DNA of 64,000 nucleotides, from positions 1 to 64,000 of the forward strand of contig CALAHF010000204.1 in the NCBI GenBank assembly GCA_937891465.1, in the 5' to 3' direction. The notes below the pieces were generated by a model. That model was not told the DNA's origin, searched no databases, and saw only the letters and a list, made by a program, of their open reading frames with translations. Numbering within the stretch: position 1 is the first letter of the stretch; every line of letters begins with the position of its first letter. This DNA is from an uncultured Verrucomicrobiales bacterium (GTDB taxonomy: Bacteria; Verrucomicrobiota; Verrucomicrobiia; Verrucomicrobiales; DEV007). This document shows, in pieces, positions 36,290 to 45,835 of this stretch. Both the position numbers and the translations under genes were made by a program.

Positions 36290-37311
36290 AAACCGTTCTA
36301 AACACATCTTTCGAACCAACAGGGTCTGTTCATCGAACCAACCCTATTGCTTCGTTTTTCGCGATTCTGCTTTTTGCGAGCGCGGCTTTTGGGCAGGTGA
36401 AATCACCGATCGTTGGCGTTTCTGAAAAGGACGTGATTGGCGGCTCAGATACGTTTTTTGGAATTCCGCTTCAGCGCGATGCGATTTATTCGGGAACGAT
36501 TGATTCAGTGACTCCAGATACGTCAATCAATTGCACCACAATTACCCCGGATGGAAATCCCAGCTGGACGGCAGATGAATTTGCTTTCAGTGCCTTTGTC
36601 AGGATCACTTCAGGTCGCGCTGCAGGACGGATTGAATTAATTTCTGAAAATCAGGGATTCAATTTAACGGTGAAGACCGTTTTCGCTCCTCGGGTTGGCG
36701 ACTCATTCGAAATTATTCCCGGTTGGACGTTGGATTCACTTTTCCCGCCCGCTACGCAAACCACATTTCACCTCTCGATCGGAAAGCTTCCGGCTGATCG
36801 CGGTTCTGAACTTCTTTTCTACCCGGAAAATGGGGAGGGAATCGAGACGTCGCCCATCAGTCTGGCATTTTTAACTTCTGGAGGATGGACTGGCCTCGGC
36901 GATTTATATCCCCGCTTCGGCGGAGTGGTTTTGTCACCCAGGTCGGTTTTCGCAATTCGCCATCCAGATGAAGCGGCGGACACGAAGCTGCCGTTGTTCG
37001 GAAATGTGGATGACTCACCTCGTTTGATTCCAATTCAAATTCTAAAAGGGCGGGCGAATGAAAATTTCACCACTCCAAACCGCGCGACTTCCACAACACT
37101 GCGTCGATTGGGTTTGAAGCTGGGATCTCGCGATCGTTTGCTCGTTTTTGATGACGCTGAACCGGACGTTTTCAGATTTGATGGAAGGAGTTGGCTCGAT
37201 GAAACGGGAGCTTCTGCCAATAACATTGTTATTGAAGTCGGGGCGGCGCTCGCCATCCGAAAAGCCGCCGGAACTGCGGATAAACTTACGTTTTGGAAGC
37301 AACTGCCATGA
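36286..37311 (+). CDS. Exported TIGR02597-like protein
   Basis: 341 residues. I recognise the pattern of a Verrucomicrobiota family (TIGR02597 type, to be confirmed): DTFFGIPLQRDAIYSGTI, the FRFDGRSWLDETGASANN end, beta-rich throughout. The signal peptide is unusual: before the hydrophobic core FFAILLFASAAFGQ there is a 24-residue n-region of which TSFEPTGSVHRTNPIAS comes from a pair of dispersed hairpin repeats. No Met lies between the repeat and the core, so export depends on a repeat-encoded leader or on a non-AUG start. It overlaps the genes on both sides by 4 bp (ATGA). Confidence 0.7.
   Translation: MKTVLNTSFEPTGSVHRTNPIASFFAILLFASAAFGQVKSPIVGVSEKDVIGGSDTFFGIPLQRDAIYSGTIDSVTPDTSINCTTITPDGNPSWTADEFAFSAFVRITSGRAAGRIELISENQGFNLTVKTVFAPRVGDSFEIIPGWTLDSLFPPATQTTFHLSIGKLPADRGSELLFYPENGEGIETSPISLAFLTSGGWTGLGDLYPRFGGVVLSPRSVFAIRHPDEAADTKLPLFGNVDDSPRLIPIQILKGRANENFTTPNRATSTTLRRLGLKLGSRDRLLVFDDAEPDVFRFDGRSWLDETGASANNIVIEVGAALAIRKAAGTADKLTFWKQLP
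36310..36355. repeat. Hairpin-repeat locus 6, inside a signal-peptide coding region
   Basis: TCGAACCAACAGGGTCTGTTC and CGAACCAACCCTATTGCTTCG, an inverted pair, lie within codons 9-24 of the 36286 gene. They are translated as EPTGSVHRTNPIAS. Confidence 0.85.
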
Positions 37312-40300
37312 TTTTCCCGAAACACCAATTTCTTACCTTTTTCGTTGCAGCAACTGCCGTCTTTACAGCATTTGGTTCTGCTCAGGCTCGTCCGTCGGTT
37401 GAATTCGTGCTTGGAGGAGACAATGCCATTCCCGGAAATACGGTGGGTATTTTGGTAGCTGACCGGGCTGGAAACGGATTCCAAGCGCTGACTCATTCCT
37501 CGGTTGTCGGGACCGAACTGACAGCTGGAGAGGCTGTCGGATTAAGCGATGATCTGATCCTTCATGTTTTTCGTTCCGGGTCAGAGGGGTTTGATTCAGG
37601 CAATGGATTTGCCAGTTTGATTCCAAATCTTAAAATGGCCCACTGGCAGTTGGATTCCCAAACACCGCTCGCTTTTTATTGGTTCGGCGGGATTTCAAAT
37701 CGTGGTCAAATGCTTGCGGCCAATGACGATTTTGCGTCGTTGCTGCTGTCAGAGAAACTCGATTTCCCTCAGAACCGCGGGCTTTTCACGATCGCCGTAC
37801 TTACGCCGGCGAACGGAGGAAGCGCTGATGTTGCGGGTAACCGGACCGTTGGAAAAGTCGGAGAAGATCCGACCAATCAGGGTGAAAATGATCAGATCAA
37901 TATTCCGGGGACGCCTTTTGAAGATGCGGAACTGACTGATGTCGGATTTTCCGATCCACAGCGAGGCCGATATGTAGGGCTCGTGCAAGGGGCAGACACC
38001 AGAATTCACGGTGAAGTTGGGCTAACGGTTGGCAAGGACGGCGCTGCGAGTTTTCTCGTCGTGATCGATGGCCGGGCCGCGAAACTGAGGGGAACATTTG
38101 ATCCGGCGACTGGGTTGTTTTCGACGGTGGTTATTCGAGGCGTGGCTTATACATTCCAGTTGAGCCAATCTGCTGATGGAAATTTTTTCGTCACGGGAAC
38201 GGCTGAGGAAAACGGCTCAACGTTCCTGATCGGAGCCGTTCAGCAAGCCTTGCCTGGTCAATTTGACAGTGATAAAATTTCCGGACGATACACGGTTGTT
38301 TTGCCTGCTGATGCGGATGCCAACTCGGCGATCTTGCCGGGTGGAAATGGGCATGCCATGGTTACTGTTTCTTCGAAAGGCTCAATCAAAGCGACGATGA
38401 TTTTGGGAGACGGATCGGTCGCTTCGGATTCTACGTTTCTTGGTCGTGGAAATTCGTGGCAGCTGTTTTTACCGTTGTATCGCGGGAAAGGTTTTATCGC
38501 AGGTGAATTGAGATTCCGCAAAGAAAATAACGTTTCAGATGTTGATGGGTCGTTGCATTGGAGAAAAGGGCAGAACCCGAAGGATCGTCGCTACAGCATG
38601 GGATTTGAAACAGCCGTTCATGCTGTTGGCAGCAAATACCGGGCTCCATGGGCGGACGAACGAGGGCTGACTCAGCTTGCTGATTCGGACAGCAACGCCA
38701 CGTGGAACTGGGGGTGGTCGGATGATACCCAAGTTGAGCAAACATTTACCTGGGCGGGCAGAAACAAGCTTGAGGGGCCGAGCGAAGCGTTCGTGACGGT
38801 TCCTAACGAACCCCTTCTTGATGGCGTTTTGAAACTGCGGCAGGCGTTTGTTTCAAAAACAGGTCAGATCGTCGGGTCCGTGGAAGTTCCTTCGTTCGCC
38901 GTTGCGATTCCGCCGGTGAACGGTCGTCCTCCAAAACCTGAGAGCGCCCGTTTCTATGGCGTGGTCCTGCAAAAACAGGGGATTGTTGCTGGTGTGGTTC
39001 GAAGAACGAGCTTCACGCAGGATTTTGTGATCGAGCCGGTCGGTGGTCCTAGTCTGATGGTGACTGATGCTGGAGGAAATCCACTCGCTACCGGCGATAC
39101 AGTCGATTTTGGAGACATCGGCGTCGGCGGAGGAATCGGTGAGCGAGTCCTCGAAATTGGCAATGCAGGAAATGCGAATTTGTATCTCGGAGAAAATCCA
39201 GCCATCTCGCCGGAAGCATACTCACTGGAGGTGTGGCGTCGTGGTTACCTCGCACCGGGTGAGACTGCGCTGATTCGAGTTAGGGTCGATCCTGAAGCGA
39301 TTGGTGCTGCTCCTGGTGAGCTGATTATTTCATCCAATGATCCGGCGAATAATCCTTTTAACCTCACTTTGGCGACGAACGGAGTGGCTGGCGATCAGTC
39401 GGATGTCGATTCTGAAACCGGCGGCAACACGAGCCTGACGCTTCCGGCTGAATTTGAGGCAGCCGAATTTTCCGATGCTGATTTCTTGCCTGAAAACGAC
39501 GCAGGGCGTTATGGCGGCGCGATTTTGAGCGCTGGCGGTGGCAATGCGTCATTGCTGATTTCAGAATCTGGCGCTTTCTCAGGGCGGATCAAAATTGGAA
39601 TAAATTACGCAAATGTTCGCGGAACGATGGGAGCGGATGGTTTCGGAACGGCGTCGTATTTCAAAGGACGGCTTGCCGCAACGCACCAAATCTCAGCGAT
39701 TGAATTGCTCGAAAATCCAGATGGTGCCAACGCAATTTTGATCAATTTAGTTTCACCTGAAGGAGATGAAGCCGTGCTGCTTCAGCATCAGAATTTTGGA
39801 AAAACGAACCGAACCACGAAGGCTGGGAAATATACGTTTGTCCTGCCAAACACCGAAGACCTCGGGGCTGGATATCCGTCCGGCGACGGTGCTGGGGTGT
39901 TGTCGATTGATCGCTACGGAATTGTTCGAGCGAAGTTGAGGCTGGCAGATCGACAATCTCGATCGCTCACCGGGCGCCTAGCATCCGACGAAAGTTGGTC
40001 ATTTTCGCAACGCTGGACCCTCGGGATTTTGACTGGGAAAGTTCATCTGACTGAGTCTGCCGAAGCCGATTTCCAAGGCAGCGCCAGCTACCAGCGACTT
40101 GCTCACCCGCGCGTCACGTTGTTTCCGCGTGGGTTTGCGATTCAGAATTCTATTCTCGGATCTCGTTTTGCGGCTGTGAAAGGCGAAAACTTGCTTGCGC
40201 TTGAAGCAACAACTGGAAATGCTCTGCTAAGCCTTGCAGGTGATCTCACGAATCCGATTGCTGGAATGCCGCTTAATTGGACGCCAAGTGGGCGTATCGC

Positions 40301-40505
40301 CGTCGAGACGCGAGCATCAGGGGAATCCATTCGATTCACAGTCAGTCGCACGAGTGGTTGGGTGACTGGAACATCTTCAATTCAGGGGGAGAAATCCGCT
40401 TTCTCAGGAGTTGCCTTTCAAAAGCAAAACCTAGTCACCGGAAGCTGGGGTTCAGGGGATAAAGTTGGCGCGTTTTTGATTACGCCGATATTGGGTTCAA
40501 AATGA
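37308..40505 (+). CDS. Large secreted protein with an internal duplication
   Basis: 1065 residues from the ATG at 37308 (ATGA overlap with the previous gene). Signal peptide about 1-27 (ending SAQA|RPS). Two long related halves flank a central HYDIN-like/choice-of-anchor D beta-sandwich. The first half has GRYVGLVQGADTRIHG and RYTVVLPADADANSAILPGG; the second has GRYGGAILSAGGGNASLL and YTFVLPNTEDLGAGYPSG. The central domain carries VDFGDIGVGGGIGERVLEIG and ELIISSNDPANNPFNLTL. I do not recognise the repeated unit, which occurs once per half (about 150 residues). Being last in a run starting at 28501, it may be a surface or secreted product of sigma module 2. Confidence 0.75.
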   Translation: MIFPKHQFLTFFVAATAVFTAFGSAQARPSVEFVLGGDNAIPGNTVGILVADRAGNGFQALTHSSVVGTELTAGEAVGLSDDLILHVFRSGSEGFDSGNGFASLIPNLKMAHWQLDSQTPLAFYWFGGISNRGQMLAANDDFASLLLSEKLDFPQNRGLFTIAVLTPANGGSADVAGNRTVGKVGEDPTNQGENDQINIPGTPFEDAELTDVGFSDPQRGRYVGLVQGADTRIHGEVGLTVGKDGAASFLVVIDGRAAKLRGTFDPATGLFSTVVIRGVAYTFQLSQSADGNFFVTGTAEENGSTFLIGAVQQALPGQFDSDKISGRYTVVLPADADANSAILPGGNGHAMVTVSSKGSIKATMILGDGSVASDSTFLGRGNSWQLFLPLYRGKGFIAGELRFRKENNVSDVDGSLHWRKGQNPKDRRYSMGFETAVHAVGSKYRAPWADERGLTQLADSDSNATWNWGWSDDTQVEQTFTWAGRNKLEGPSEAFVTVPNEPLLDGVLKLRQAFVSKTGQIVGSVEVPSFAVAIPPVNGRPPKPESARFYGVVLQKQGIVAGVVRRTSFTQDFVIEPVGGPSLMVTDAGGNPLATGDTVDFGDIGVGGGIGERVLEIGNAGNANLYLGENPAISPEAYSLEVWRRGYLAPGETALIRVRVDPEAIGAAPGELIISSNDPANNPFNLTLATNGVAGDQSDVDSETGGNTSLTLPAEFEAAEFSDADFLPENDAGRYGGAILSAGGGNASLLISESGAFSGRIKIGINYANVRGTMGADGFGTASYFKGRLAATHQISAIELLENPDGANAILINLVSPEGDEAVLLQHQNFGKTNRTTKAGKYTFVLPNTEDLGAGYPSGDGAGVLSIDRYGIVRAKLRLADRQSRSLTGRLASDESWSFSQRWTLGILTGKVHLTESAEADFQGSASYQRLAHPRVTLFPRGFAIQNSILGSRFAAVKGENLLALEATTGNALLSLAGDLTNPIAGMPLNWTPSGRIAVETRASGESIRFTVSRTSGWVTGTSSIQGEKSAFSGVAFQKQNLVTGSWGSGDKVGAFLITPILGSK

Positions 40506-40764
40506 GGGCAGATTAGTCACGACAAGACAGATTTAGCGGCGCTTATGCATTCACTGGAGCACGAGTTCCGGTGGCGACACTTTCAAAACTTCAAAGCAGG
40601 CGACTGTCGATGAGTTTTTGAAATGGTTTCCTGGGGCTGTTCGACAGAAGATCGAATCAGTTTTAAGGTTTGTTGCGGTGCAGGCGCCTTCGCAAGCTGC
40701 ATTAAGATTCTTTTCGACCAAGCCTGAAGGATTTTTACCAATTACAAATTCGTTGAAAGTTTAG

Positions 40765-41178
40765 ATGGAATTCCTCGAAATTATCCCCAGTTACCAAGCT
40801 CGTTTTCGGGGAGAGATGGCGTTCCGCGATCCGTCTGTGCCGTCGGAATTTAGAGAGCTGATTTCAAATAAAAAGAGTCTTCCTTTCTATTTAGCTCGAA
40901 AAGGGCAGCGGCTTTGGGTCGCTCATCAATTGGAGGTTAAAGTGATCGACCTGAGTCGGTGTCACCGGATTCGCCTGGCCAATATGACTCCGGCGAGAGG
41001 GCGAGGATTTATTTCAATCATGGCTGCGAGCAAGGGAAGGAAATCTGCTAATTCGATAATCTTAGACTACGATTTGCACACTCAAGTGCTCTTTGACGAG
41101 GCTACGCTGCTCGCGGAGGACATAGGTGCCTTCCTCGGATACAAAATCGAGGTATCCTATGGAGGTGCAGATTGTTAG
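40765..41178 (+). CDS. Hypothetical protein, 137 residues
   Basis: A compact, soluble, mixed-charge protein: EIIPSYQARFRGEMAFRDPS near the start, RLWVAHQLEVKVIDLSRC and a C-terminal LLAEDIGAFLGYKIEVSYGG. No signal peptide or membrane segment, and no recognised family. The 259-bp gap before it (40506-40764) contains a frame, open from a TAG near 40533 to a TAG at 40762, reading FLKWFPGAVRQKIESVL and ending TNSLKV, but it has no convincing start; it may be a remnant or the 5' part of an older gene. Confidence 0.5.
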   Translation: MEFLEIIPSYQARFRGEMAFRDPSVPSEFRELISNKKSLPFYLARKGQRLWVAHQLEVKVIDLSRCHRIRLANMTPARGRGFISIMAASKGRKSANSIILDYDLHTQVLFDEATLLAEDIGAFLGYKIEVSYGGADC

Positions 41179-41275
41179 CCCAAGGCTGACATTTGACCTG
41201 ATTTTTTTGAATCTGGGACTTCCTGATTCAGATTGGAAAGCGAGTTATAGAGCGGCTGGATGCAGAGCCGACTCC

Positions 41276-41659
41276 TTAAACCCAACTATTCAGCAACCAC
41301 CAGCCCAAGGCACAGGCGGCTCCAAACAGCACTAAAAACGCCAAGCCACTGCGCTCGCGCTGAGCTGCTTGTTGACGCTGCTGCCAGCGAGGGCTGCGTT
41401 TTGCTGATTTGTTATTTCCCCTTTTTGTCAGGGCTTTCCGCCACTGCTCGGGTGGCGGAAGGATGTTGCGATCGCGCATCTGACTGCGGCGCTCTTGTTT
41501 GGCTGCAGAGGTAGTGATGAAATCTTCGAGAACGCCGATCTTGGCGTGAAGTTTCTCGTATTCATGGTTCAGCATCGATTCCTTCGAAGCGGAACGCTTG
41601 CGTGTTGCCGCCGTTTTTGGGCGACGACGATTTTTTTTAGTGCGTGCGGACGTGAACAT
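41276..41659 (-). CDS. Basic tail-anchored membrane protein
   Basis: 127 residues: a very basic start (KKNRRRPKTAATRKRSAS), a helical middle, and a C-terminal membrane segment (GLAFLVLFGAACALGWWLL) ending with NSWV. The topology implies a cytoplasmic domain anchored at its C-terminus. It is the last gene of a minus-strand run with the next coiled-coil protein and the permease. The frame shows Lys/Arg-rich codon use but no frameshift. No family recognised. Confidence 0.6.
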   Translation of the reverse strand: MFTSARTKKNRRRPKTAATRKRSASKESMLNHEYEKLHAKIGVLEDFITTSAAKQERRSQMRDRNILPPPEQWRKALTKRGNNKSAKRSPRWQQRQQAAQRERSGLAFLVLFGAACALGWWLLNSWV

Positions 41660-41771
41660 GGGATTTCAGACAGACTGAGAGAAGGAGCTGTGTTTTGAGA
41701 ATCCCGAGGATTTCTATTTCTAAAAAGTCGAGCGGTCAGGCAGGGAGCAACTTTTTGAACCAATCAGAGAA

Positions 41772-42440
41772 TCAGCTTCCAAAAATGGCCTTGATGATGC
41801 TCATCACGACTGCGAAGACCATCAGCGGAAGGGTGAAGGCAAGGCCTGCTTTCACCCAATAGTTGAAGGGCTGAGCGGTACCGGCCTGCTGTGATGTCGC
41901 AGGAGTGGAAGCAGATTTGAATGCTTTCTTTTTCTTCGCGCCCAGGCTTTGCAAGAGAGGGCTGTTTTTGGAAATGTCTTCCTCAGCAGCTTCGATGTAG
42001 CTGATGGCACGGGCGAGTTCGCCACGAAGATCAGTGCGGCTCCAGCTTTCGGGGCGGAGGCACTGCACGGTGCGCATGTGATGTTCGAAAATTTCTTTGG
42101 TATCGAGACATTCGTCAGCAAGGCGCTGAGAATCAGCTGCTTCAGTTCCGAGCGCGTTGCCATAATCTTCGAGCTCCTGGATGATGCGGAGACGACCTGC
42201 GGTGAATTCTTCCTTTTTCTGAGAAAGCTCTTCGAGTTCGGTTTTCTGACGCTCGAGCTGCTCTTGCTTTTGGCGAAGAGTGGCGAGCTGCTCCTGAGCG
42301 AAGTGGACTTGATCTTCGAAATCTTCTTGATACGGCGTCGCTGGCTCGAACGCGTTGTCATCAAACTGGATCATGAGATCCTGTTCGTCGGTTTCTTCTT
42401 CGTCTATGAACTGCGGCTGGAATTCTGCGATGGCTGACAT
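41772..42440 (-). CDS. Coiled-coil tail-anchored protein
   Basis: 222 residues. Acidic N-terminus (IDEEETDEQD), a long coiled coil at about 40-90 (LATLRQKQEQLERQKTELEE), a helical domain to 150, and a C-terminal membrane segment near 196-215 (AGLAFTLPLMVFAVVMSIIK). This is the same anchoring mode as its neighbour. It may tether something to the membrane. The gap to the permease gene upstream is 39 bp. No family recognised. Confidence 0.65.
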   Translation of the reverse strand: MSAIAEFQPQFIDEEETDEQDLMIQFDDNAFEPATPYQEDFEDQVHFAQEQLATLRQKQEQLERQKTELEELSQKKEEFTAGRLRIIQELEDYGNALGTEAADSQRLADECLDTKEIFEHHMRTVQCLRPESWSRTDLRGELARAISYIEAAEEDISKNSPLLQSLGAKKKKAFKSASTPATSQQAGTAQPFNYWVKAGLAFTLPLMVFAVVMSIIKAIFGS

Positions 42441-42479
42441 GGGATTTTGGGCGTTAAATTTTATTAAGATAACTTAATA

Positions 42480-44225
42480 TTATAAATTGCCTAGAATTTC
42501 CAGTCTTTTTAGTCGTTTCATTGAAAAAAATAACGGAAACGCGGTCGCTATTAGGGTTAAAATTAGTGAAATTCCTACTCCGAGCTTGGAATGGATGTCT
42601 GTAAACCACCCTGTGGGCAGTTCATTGGACCGAAAAACTTCGAGTCGAGCCCAAGATATAAGTGCAAGAAAAGCAACGACATAGACAAAGCTGGTGACGA
42701 GACAGAGCGTTCCACCAAATCCGCTGACAATTTTTGCGGTGTTGGATTCTTCCAAATTGGGAAAGAGAACCCCAAATCCGACGGCGATGGCGTTTAATCC
42801 GGTCGCAAGTTGGATGACGGCGCATGTAAAAAACAGGGTATCACTGCCGCCAAGGTTCAAATTATTGCCCGAAAGCATCAGAATGAAGGTGACGGCGGCT
42901 CCGGTGAAAAGCGCGCTCATGACGAATTTTTGCAGAACGAGACGCTGCAATTTCAGGGGCGACATGGCAAGAATCCAGAGTCGCCGGCCTTCGAGACTGA
43001 ATTGAGGAAAGACGAAACGCGTCGTCAGGGCAGAGAGTGCGAGGGCGCAAACAGTGAGGTTTAAATACGCAACGAGGTAGAGGTCGCGGGCGCTATCGAG
43101 GTTGTCATTCATCGTCCGCAAGCCGCTGGCGTAAATCGCGAGCAATCCAAAAACGATGGCGAACTGAATCCATTGACCGGGCTCGCGCACAAACGTGAGG
43201 ACATCTTTTCGGGAAATCGCGGCGAGCGATCGGCCAATGAGATGTCGCATCCAGCTTGGTTTTGGCAGGTATTTCACCATGCCCTCGCGGGTGGCGGCTC
43301 CGGCTTTATGCTGTCGACGCAATGCGGCTGAAGCGGAGGCCTGAACGGAATTATTCCACGACGTGTAAAACCAACGGCGGCCCGCCCAACAGGTGAGCAG
43401 AGTCGCCATCAGCGCGTAGCTGAATAGCAGCGCGGGGTAAAGTATGGTGCGGTATTGCTGATAAGGGCGGCTCCAGGCGACGAGTGAATCGGCCAGCCAC
43501 GTGCTGGGCATCGCGCGGTTCACTGAAATCTGCGTGTGGTGCAAAATCCGCTGAAAGGTAAGCGCGGCGCTTTGACCCGAGGCGTCAACGATATCGTGGT
43601 CTTTTTTTACGGAAAACGCAGCGAAGCCTAGAATGACGACGGCGAAGGCCGCAACTGCCCAGCCAACCTGCCGTCGGGTAAACCAGCGCACTGCAGCAAT
43701 TAAAACGAACGAACCAACTGATGCAGAGATCATCAAGAACGGAATGATGCACAGGATCGTTTTAAAATAGAAATCCGCAGGAGCGCCCCGATTGATAGCA
43801 AACGCCAGTAGGAGGGGGGCGAGGATGAAAATCATGCCCCAGCTGGCGAACAAGGCGGATTCGATACATTTCCAGAGAAAGATAACGCGATGTGAAAGCG
43901 GTAACGTTAATAGCCATCGCGTATCTCGACTTCGAAAGAGCGAGATATATCCAGTCACCGAGACGGAGAACAGGAGCATCATCAGAAAGCAGAAAAAGAT
44001 GATGTAGATCAGTCGATCGCTCAACAAGCCGCCGGCTGCGGGGAGCTTCGAGACATAAAGCAAGCCCCGCTCGAAGAGAAAGAACGCCGTCAGCGTGTAG
44101 GTGAGCAGAAACCCGATCAGAGTAAACAGCATCAGCTTGGACGTCTTTGCCATCGTCACGAATTTCACCAGCGCCATCCGTGTGTGGACACGGAAGAGGA
44201 GGCGAAGTTGGGCGAATTCGGACAT
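42480..44225 (-). CDS. Predicted ABC-2-type export permease
   Basis: 581 residues with about twelve hydrophobic segments, including TLIGFLLTYTLTAFFLF, IIFFCFLMMLLFSVSV, ILCIIPFLMISASVGSFVLI and a C-terminal ISLILTLIATAFPLFFSM. The pattern of an early loop (SLFRSRDTRWLLTLPLSHRV) is like ABC-2 membrane proteins and YthQ-type permeases, in two half-repeats. No ATP-binding subunit is near, so the call is provisional; other multi-spanning families are possible. It is the first gene of the minus-strand run with the two tail-anchored proteins. Confidence 0.55.
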   Translation of the reverse strand: MSEFAQLRLLFRVHTRMALVKFVTMAKTSKLMLFTLIGFLLTYTLTAFFLFERGLLYVSKLPAAGGLLSDRLIYIIFFCFLMMLLFSVSVTGYISLFRSRDTRWLLTLPLSHRVIFLWKCIESALFASWGMIFILAPLLLAFAINRGAPADFYFKTILCIIPFLMISASVGSFVLIAAVRWFTRRQVGWAVAAFAVVILGFAAFSVKKDHDIVDASGQSAALTFQRILHHTQISVNRAMPSTWLADSLVAWSRPYQQYRTILYPALLFSYALMATLLTCWAGRRWFYTSWNNSVQASASAALRRQHKAGAATREGMVKYLPKPSWMRHLIGRSLAAISRKDVLTFVREPGQWIQFAIVFGLLAIYASGLRTMNDNLDSARDLYLVAYLNLTVCALALSALTTRFVFPQFSLEGRRLWILAMSPLKLQRLVLQKFVMSALFTGAAVTFILMLSGNNLNLGGSDTLFFTCAVIQLATGLNAIAVGFGVLFPNLEESNTAKIVSGFGGTLCLVTSFVYVVAFLALISWARLEVFRSNELPTGWFTDIHSKLGVGISLILTLIATAFPLFFSMKRLKRLEILGNL

Positions 44226-44326
44226 GAAGGTCGACAGTAAATTTTCCGGAGCGGAAAGTAAACGGCTTTCCTAAAATGGAGGGGTTTTGTAATCGATCGC
44301 GACCTGATTCTGATTAAAGTGCTCCT

Positions 44327-44727
44327 ATGGATCAATCATTTGTGCCCATCATTTTTGTGGTTTTCATTTTCTCGCCATCGTCATTCGCTTGGCAGCGGTA
44401 AGTTTTGATGGAGAGCGGGTTGAACAGCACATTCATGAAATGGGAGGAACAGTGCTGGATCGATCGTGGGATCCCTTTGGTCCCGGGTGGTTCGGTGACA
44501 AAAATTCCCGAATCTATCAGATTCGATATGAAGACAGCGAAGGCGCCATCCACGAAGCTCATGTAAAGACCTCGATGCTAAGCGGCGTCTATTTAACGAA
44601 TGACAGGATTATCAAATCAGCACCTGCAAAGGCGCAAGCTTCGAGCTTACAGGCCTTGCCTACTGATTTGGCGGAAGAAAATGCACGCCTCCGCGCCCGA
44701 CTTCGTGATCTGGAAGGTGAGCGCTGA
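44327..44727 (+). pseudogene. Small membrane-anchored protein gene with a frameshift
   Basis: ATG 44327 starts MDQSFVPIIFVVFIF, an N-terminal membrane segment, in one frame. The frame one base off continues LAIVIRLAAVSFDGERVEQH and runs to TGA 44727. Removing one base in the run of T and C residues near 44370 would join them into a single protein of about 133 residues ending in a coiled coil (LAEENARLRARLRDLEG). The conserved-looking middle has WDPFGPGWFG and RIYQIRYEDSEG. Either a real frameshift or a one-base consensus error. Confidence 0.7.
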
Positions 44728-44735
44728 ATGTTTTT

Positions 44736-44782
44736 TCGATCCAACCCTATTGATTCATCGAACGAACCCTGTTGGATCGTGA
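44736..44782. repeat. Hairpin-repeat locus 7 (direct pair)
   Basis: CGATCCAACCCTATTGATTC and CGAACGAACCCTGTTGGATCG lie head-to-tail rather than facing. They fill the gap between the frameshifted small gene and the moxR-like gene. Confidence 0.85.
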
Positions 44783-44813
44783 CGTTGGGAAATTTTTGTG
44801 GTAACACATTCAC

Positions 44814-45816
44814 ATGAGCGACGATTCGACCTTGAGCACTGCGACCGATGATCTTGATCCTGATTTGGTTCAGGACGTCTTCAATCGATTGCAGAACGAG
44901 ATAGGGAAGGTGATTGCCGGTCAGGAACACGCTGATGCTCAGTTTGTTTTGTCAGGGACATGCCCTGCTCATCGGTGTGCCGGGCTTGGCAAAAACATTG
45001 CTGGTGAAGTCGCTAGCGGAGTCGTTGGGGATGGAATTCTCCCGGGTCCAGTTCACGCCGGATTTAATGCCGGGCGACATTTTGGGAACCGAAATTTTGC
45101 GAGAAACGAGCAACGGTCTTGAATTCGATTTTCAGCTCGGACCAATTTTTTCTAATTTATTGCTGGCGGATGAAATCAACCGAACGCCTCCGAAAACACA
45201 GTCGGCTCTGCTTGAAGCGATGCAAGAGCGCAAAGTCACCGTAGTTAGCTAGACACGCGATTTACCCGATCCATTCCTAGTGGTCGCGACCCAAAACCCA
45301 ATCGAGCACGAAGGAACCTATCCGCTTCCGGAGGCTCAGCTCGATCGCGTCATGTTTTCAATCAATGTCGGCTATCCCGGAAAATAAATTGAGGCAGAAA
45401 TCGTTCGTCGCACTACTCAGGCCGTGCAGCCCAAGCTGCAACCGGTGGTTACTCAACAGGAAATTCTTGATGTTGAAAAAATCGTTCGCGCCGTTCCCGT
45501 GGCTGATCACGTGATCGATTCCGCCGTAGAGCTCGCCAGCGCAACTCGAGCCACCGAGCCGGGTGCGAGCGAACTTGCTAAAAAATACATCGAATGGGGA
45601 GCCGGTCCACGCGCCTCGCAGTATCTCGTTATAGGTGCCAAAGCCCTGGCCCTGATGACTGGTTTGTCTGCACCTGAAACCAAACATGTTCGTAGCGTCG
45701 CGCCGTTTGTCTTGAGCCATCGAATCGTCCCGAATTACCGCGCCACCGGCGAAGGATTGAAGTCCGCTGAGTTGGTCGCCAAGCTGATCGAAGGAGTTCA
45801 CGAGCCAAGTTATTGA
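44814..45816 (+). pseudogene. moxR: MoxR-type AAA ATPase, broken by one frameshift and two stops
   Basis: The N-terminus ([16 protein letters not shown]) is in one frame; after about base 44928 the match continues in the next, with Walker [36 protein letters not shown] and [24 protein letters not shown] 45250-45252 and TAA 45385-45387 then interrupt [20 protein letters not shown] and IEAEIVRRTTQ. The last 130 residues are intact to TGA 45816. MoxR ATPases act as chaperones for partner vWA/DUF58 proteins. An intact DUF58 gene follows 19 bp later, so the pair has lost its ATPase unless these are sequence errors. Confidence 0.85.
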
Positions 45817-45835
45817 GGTTCTGGTTTAGCAGAAA

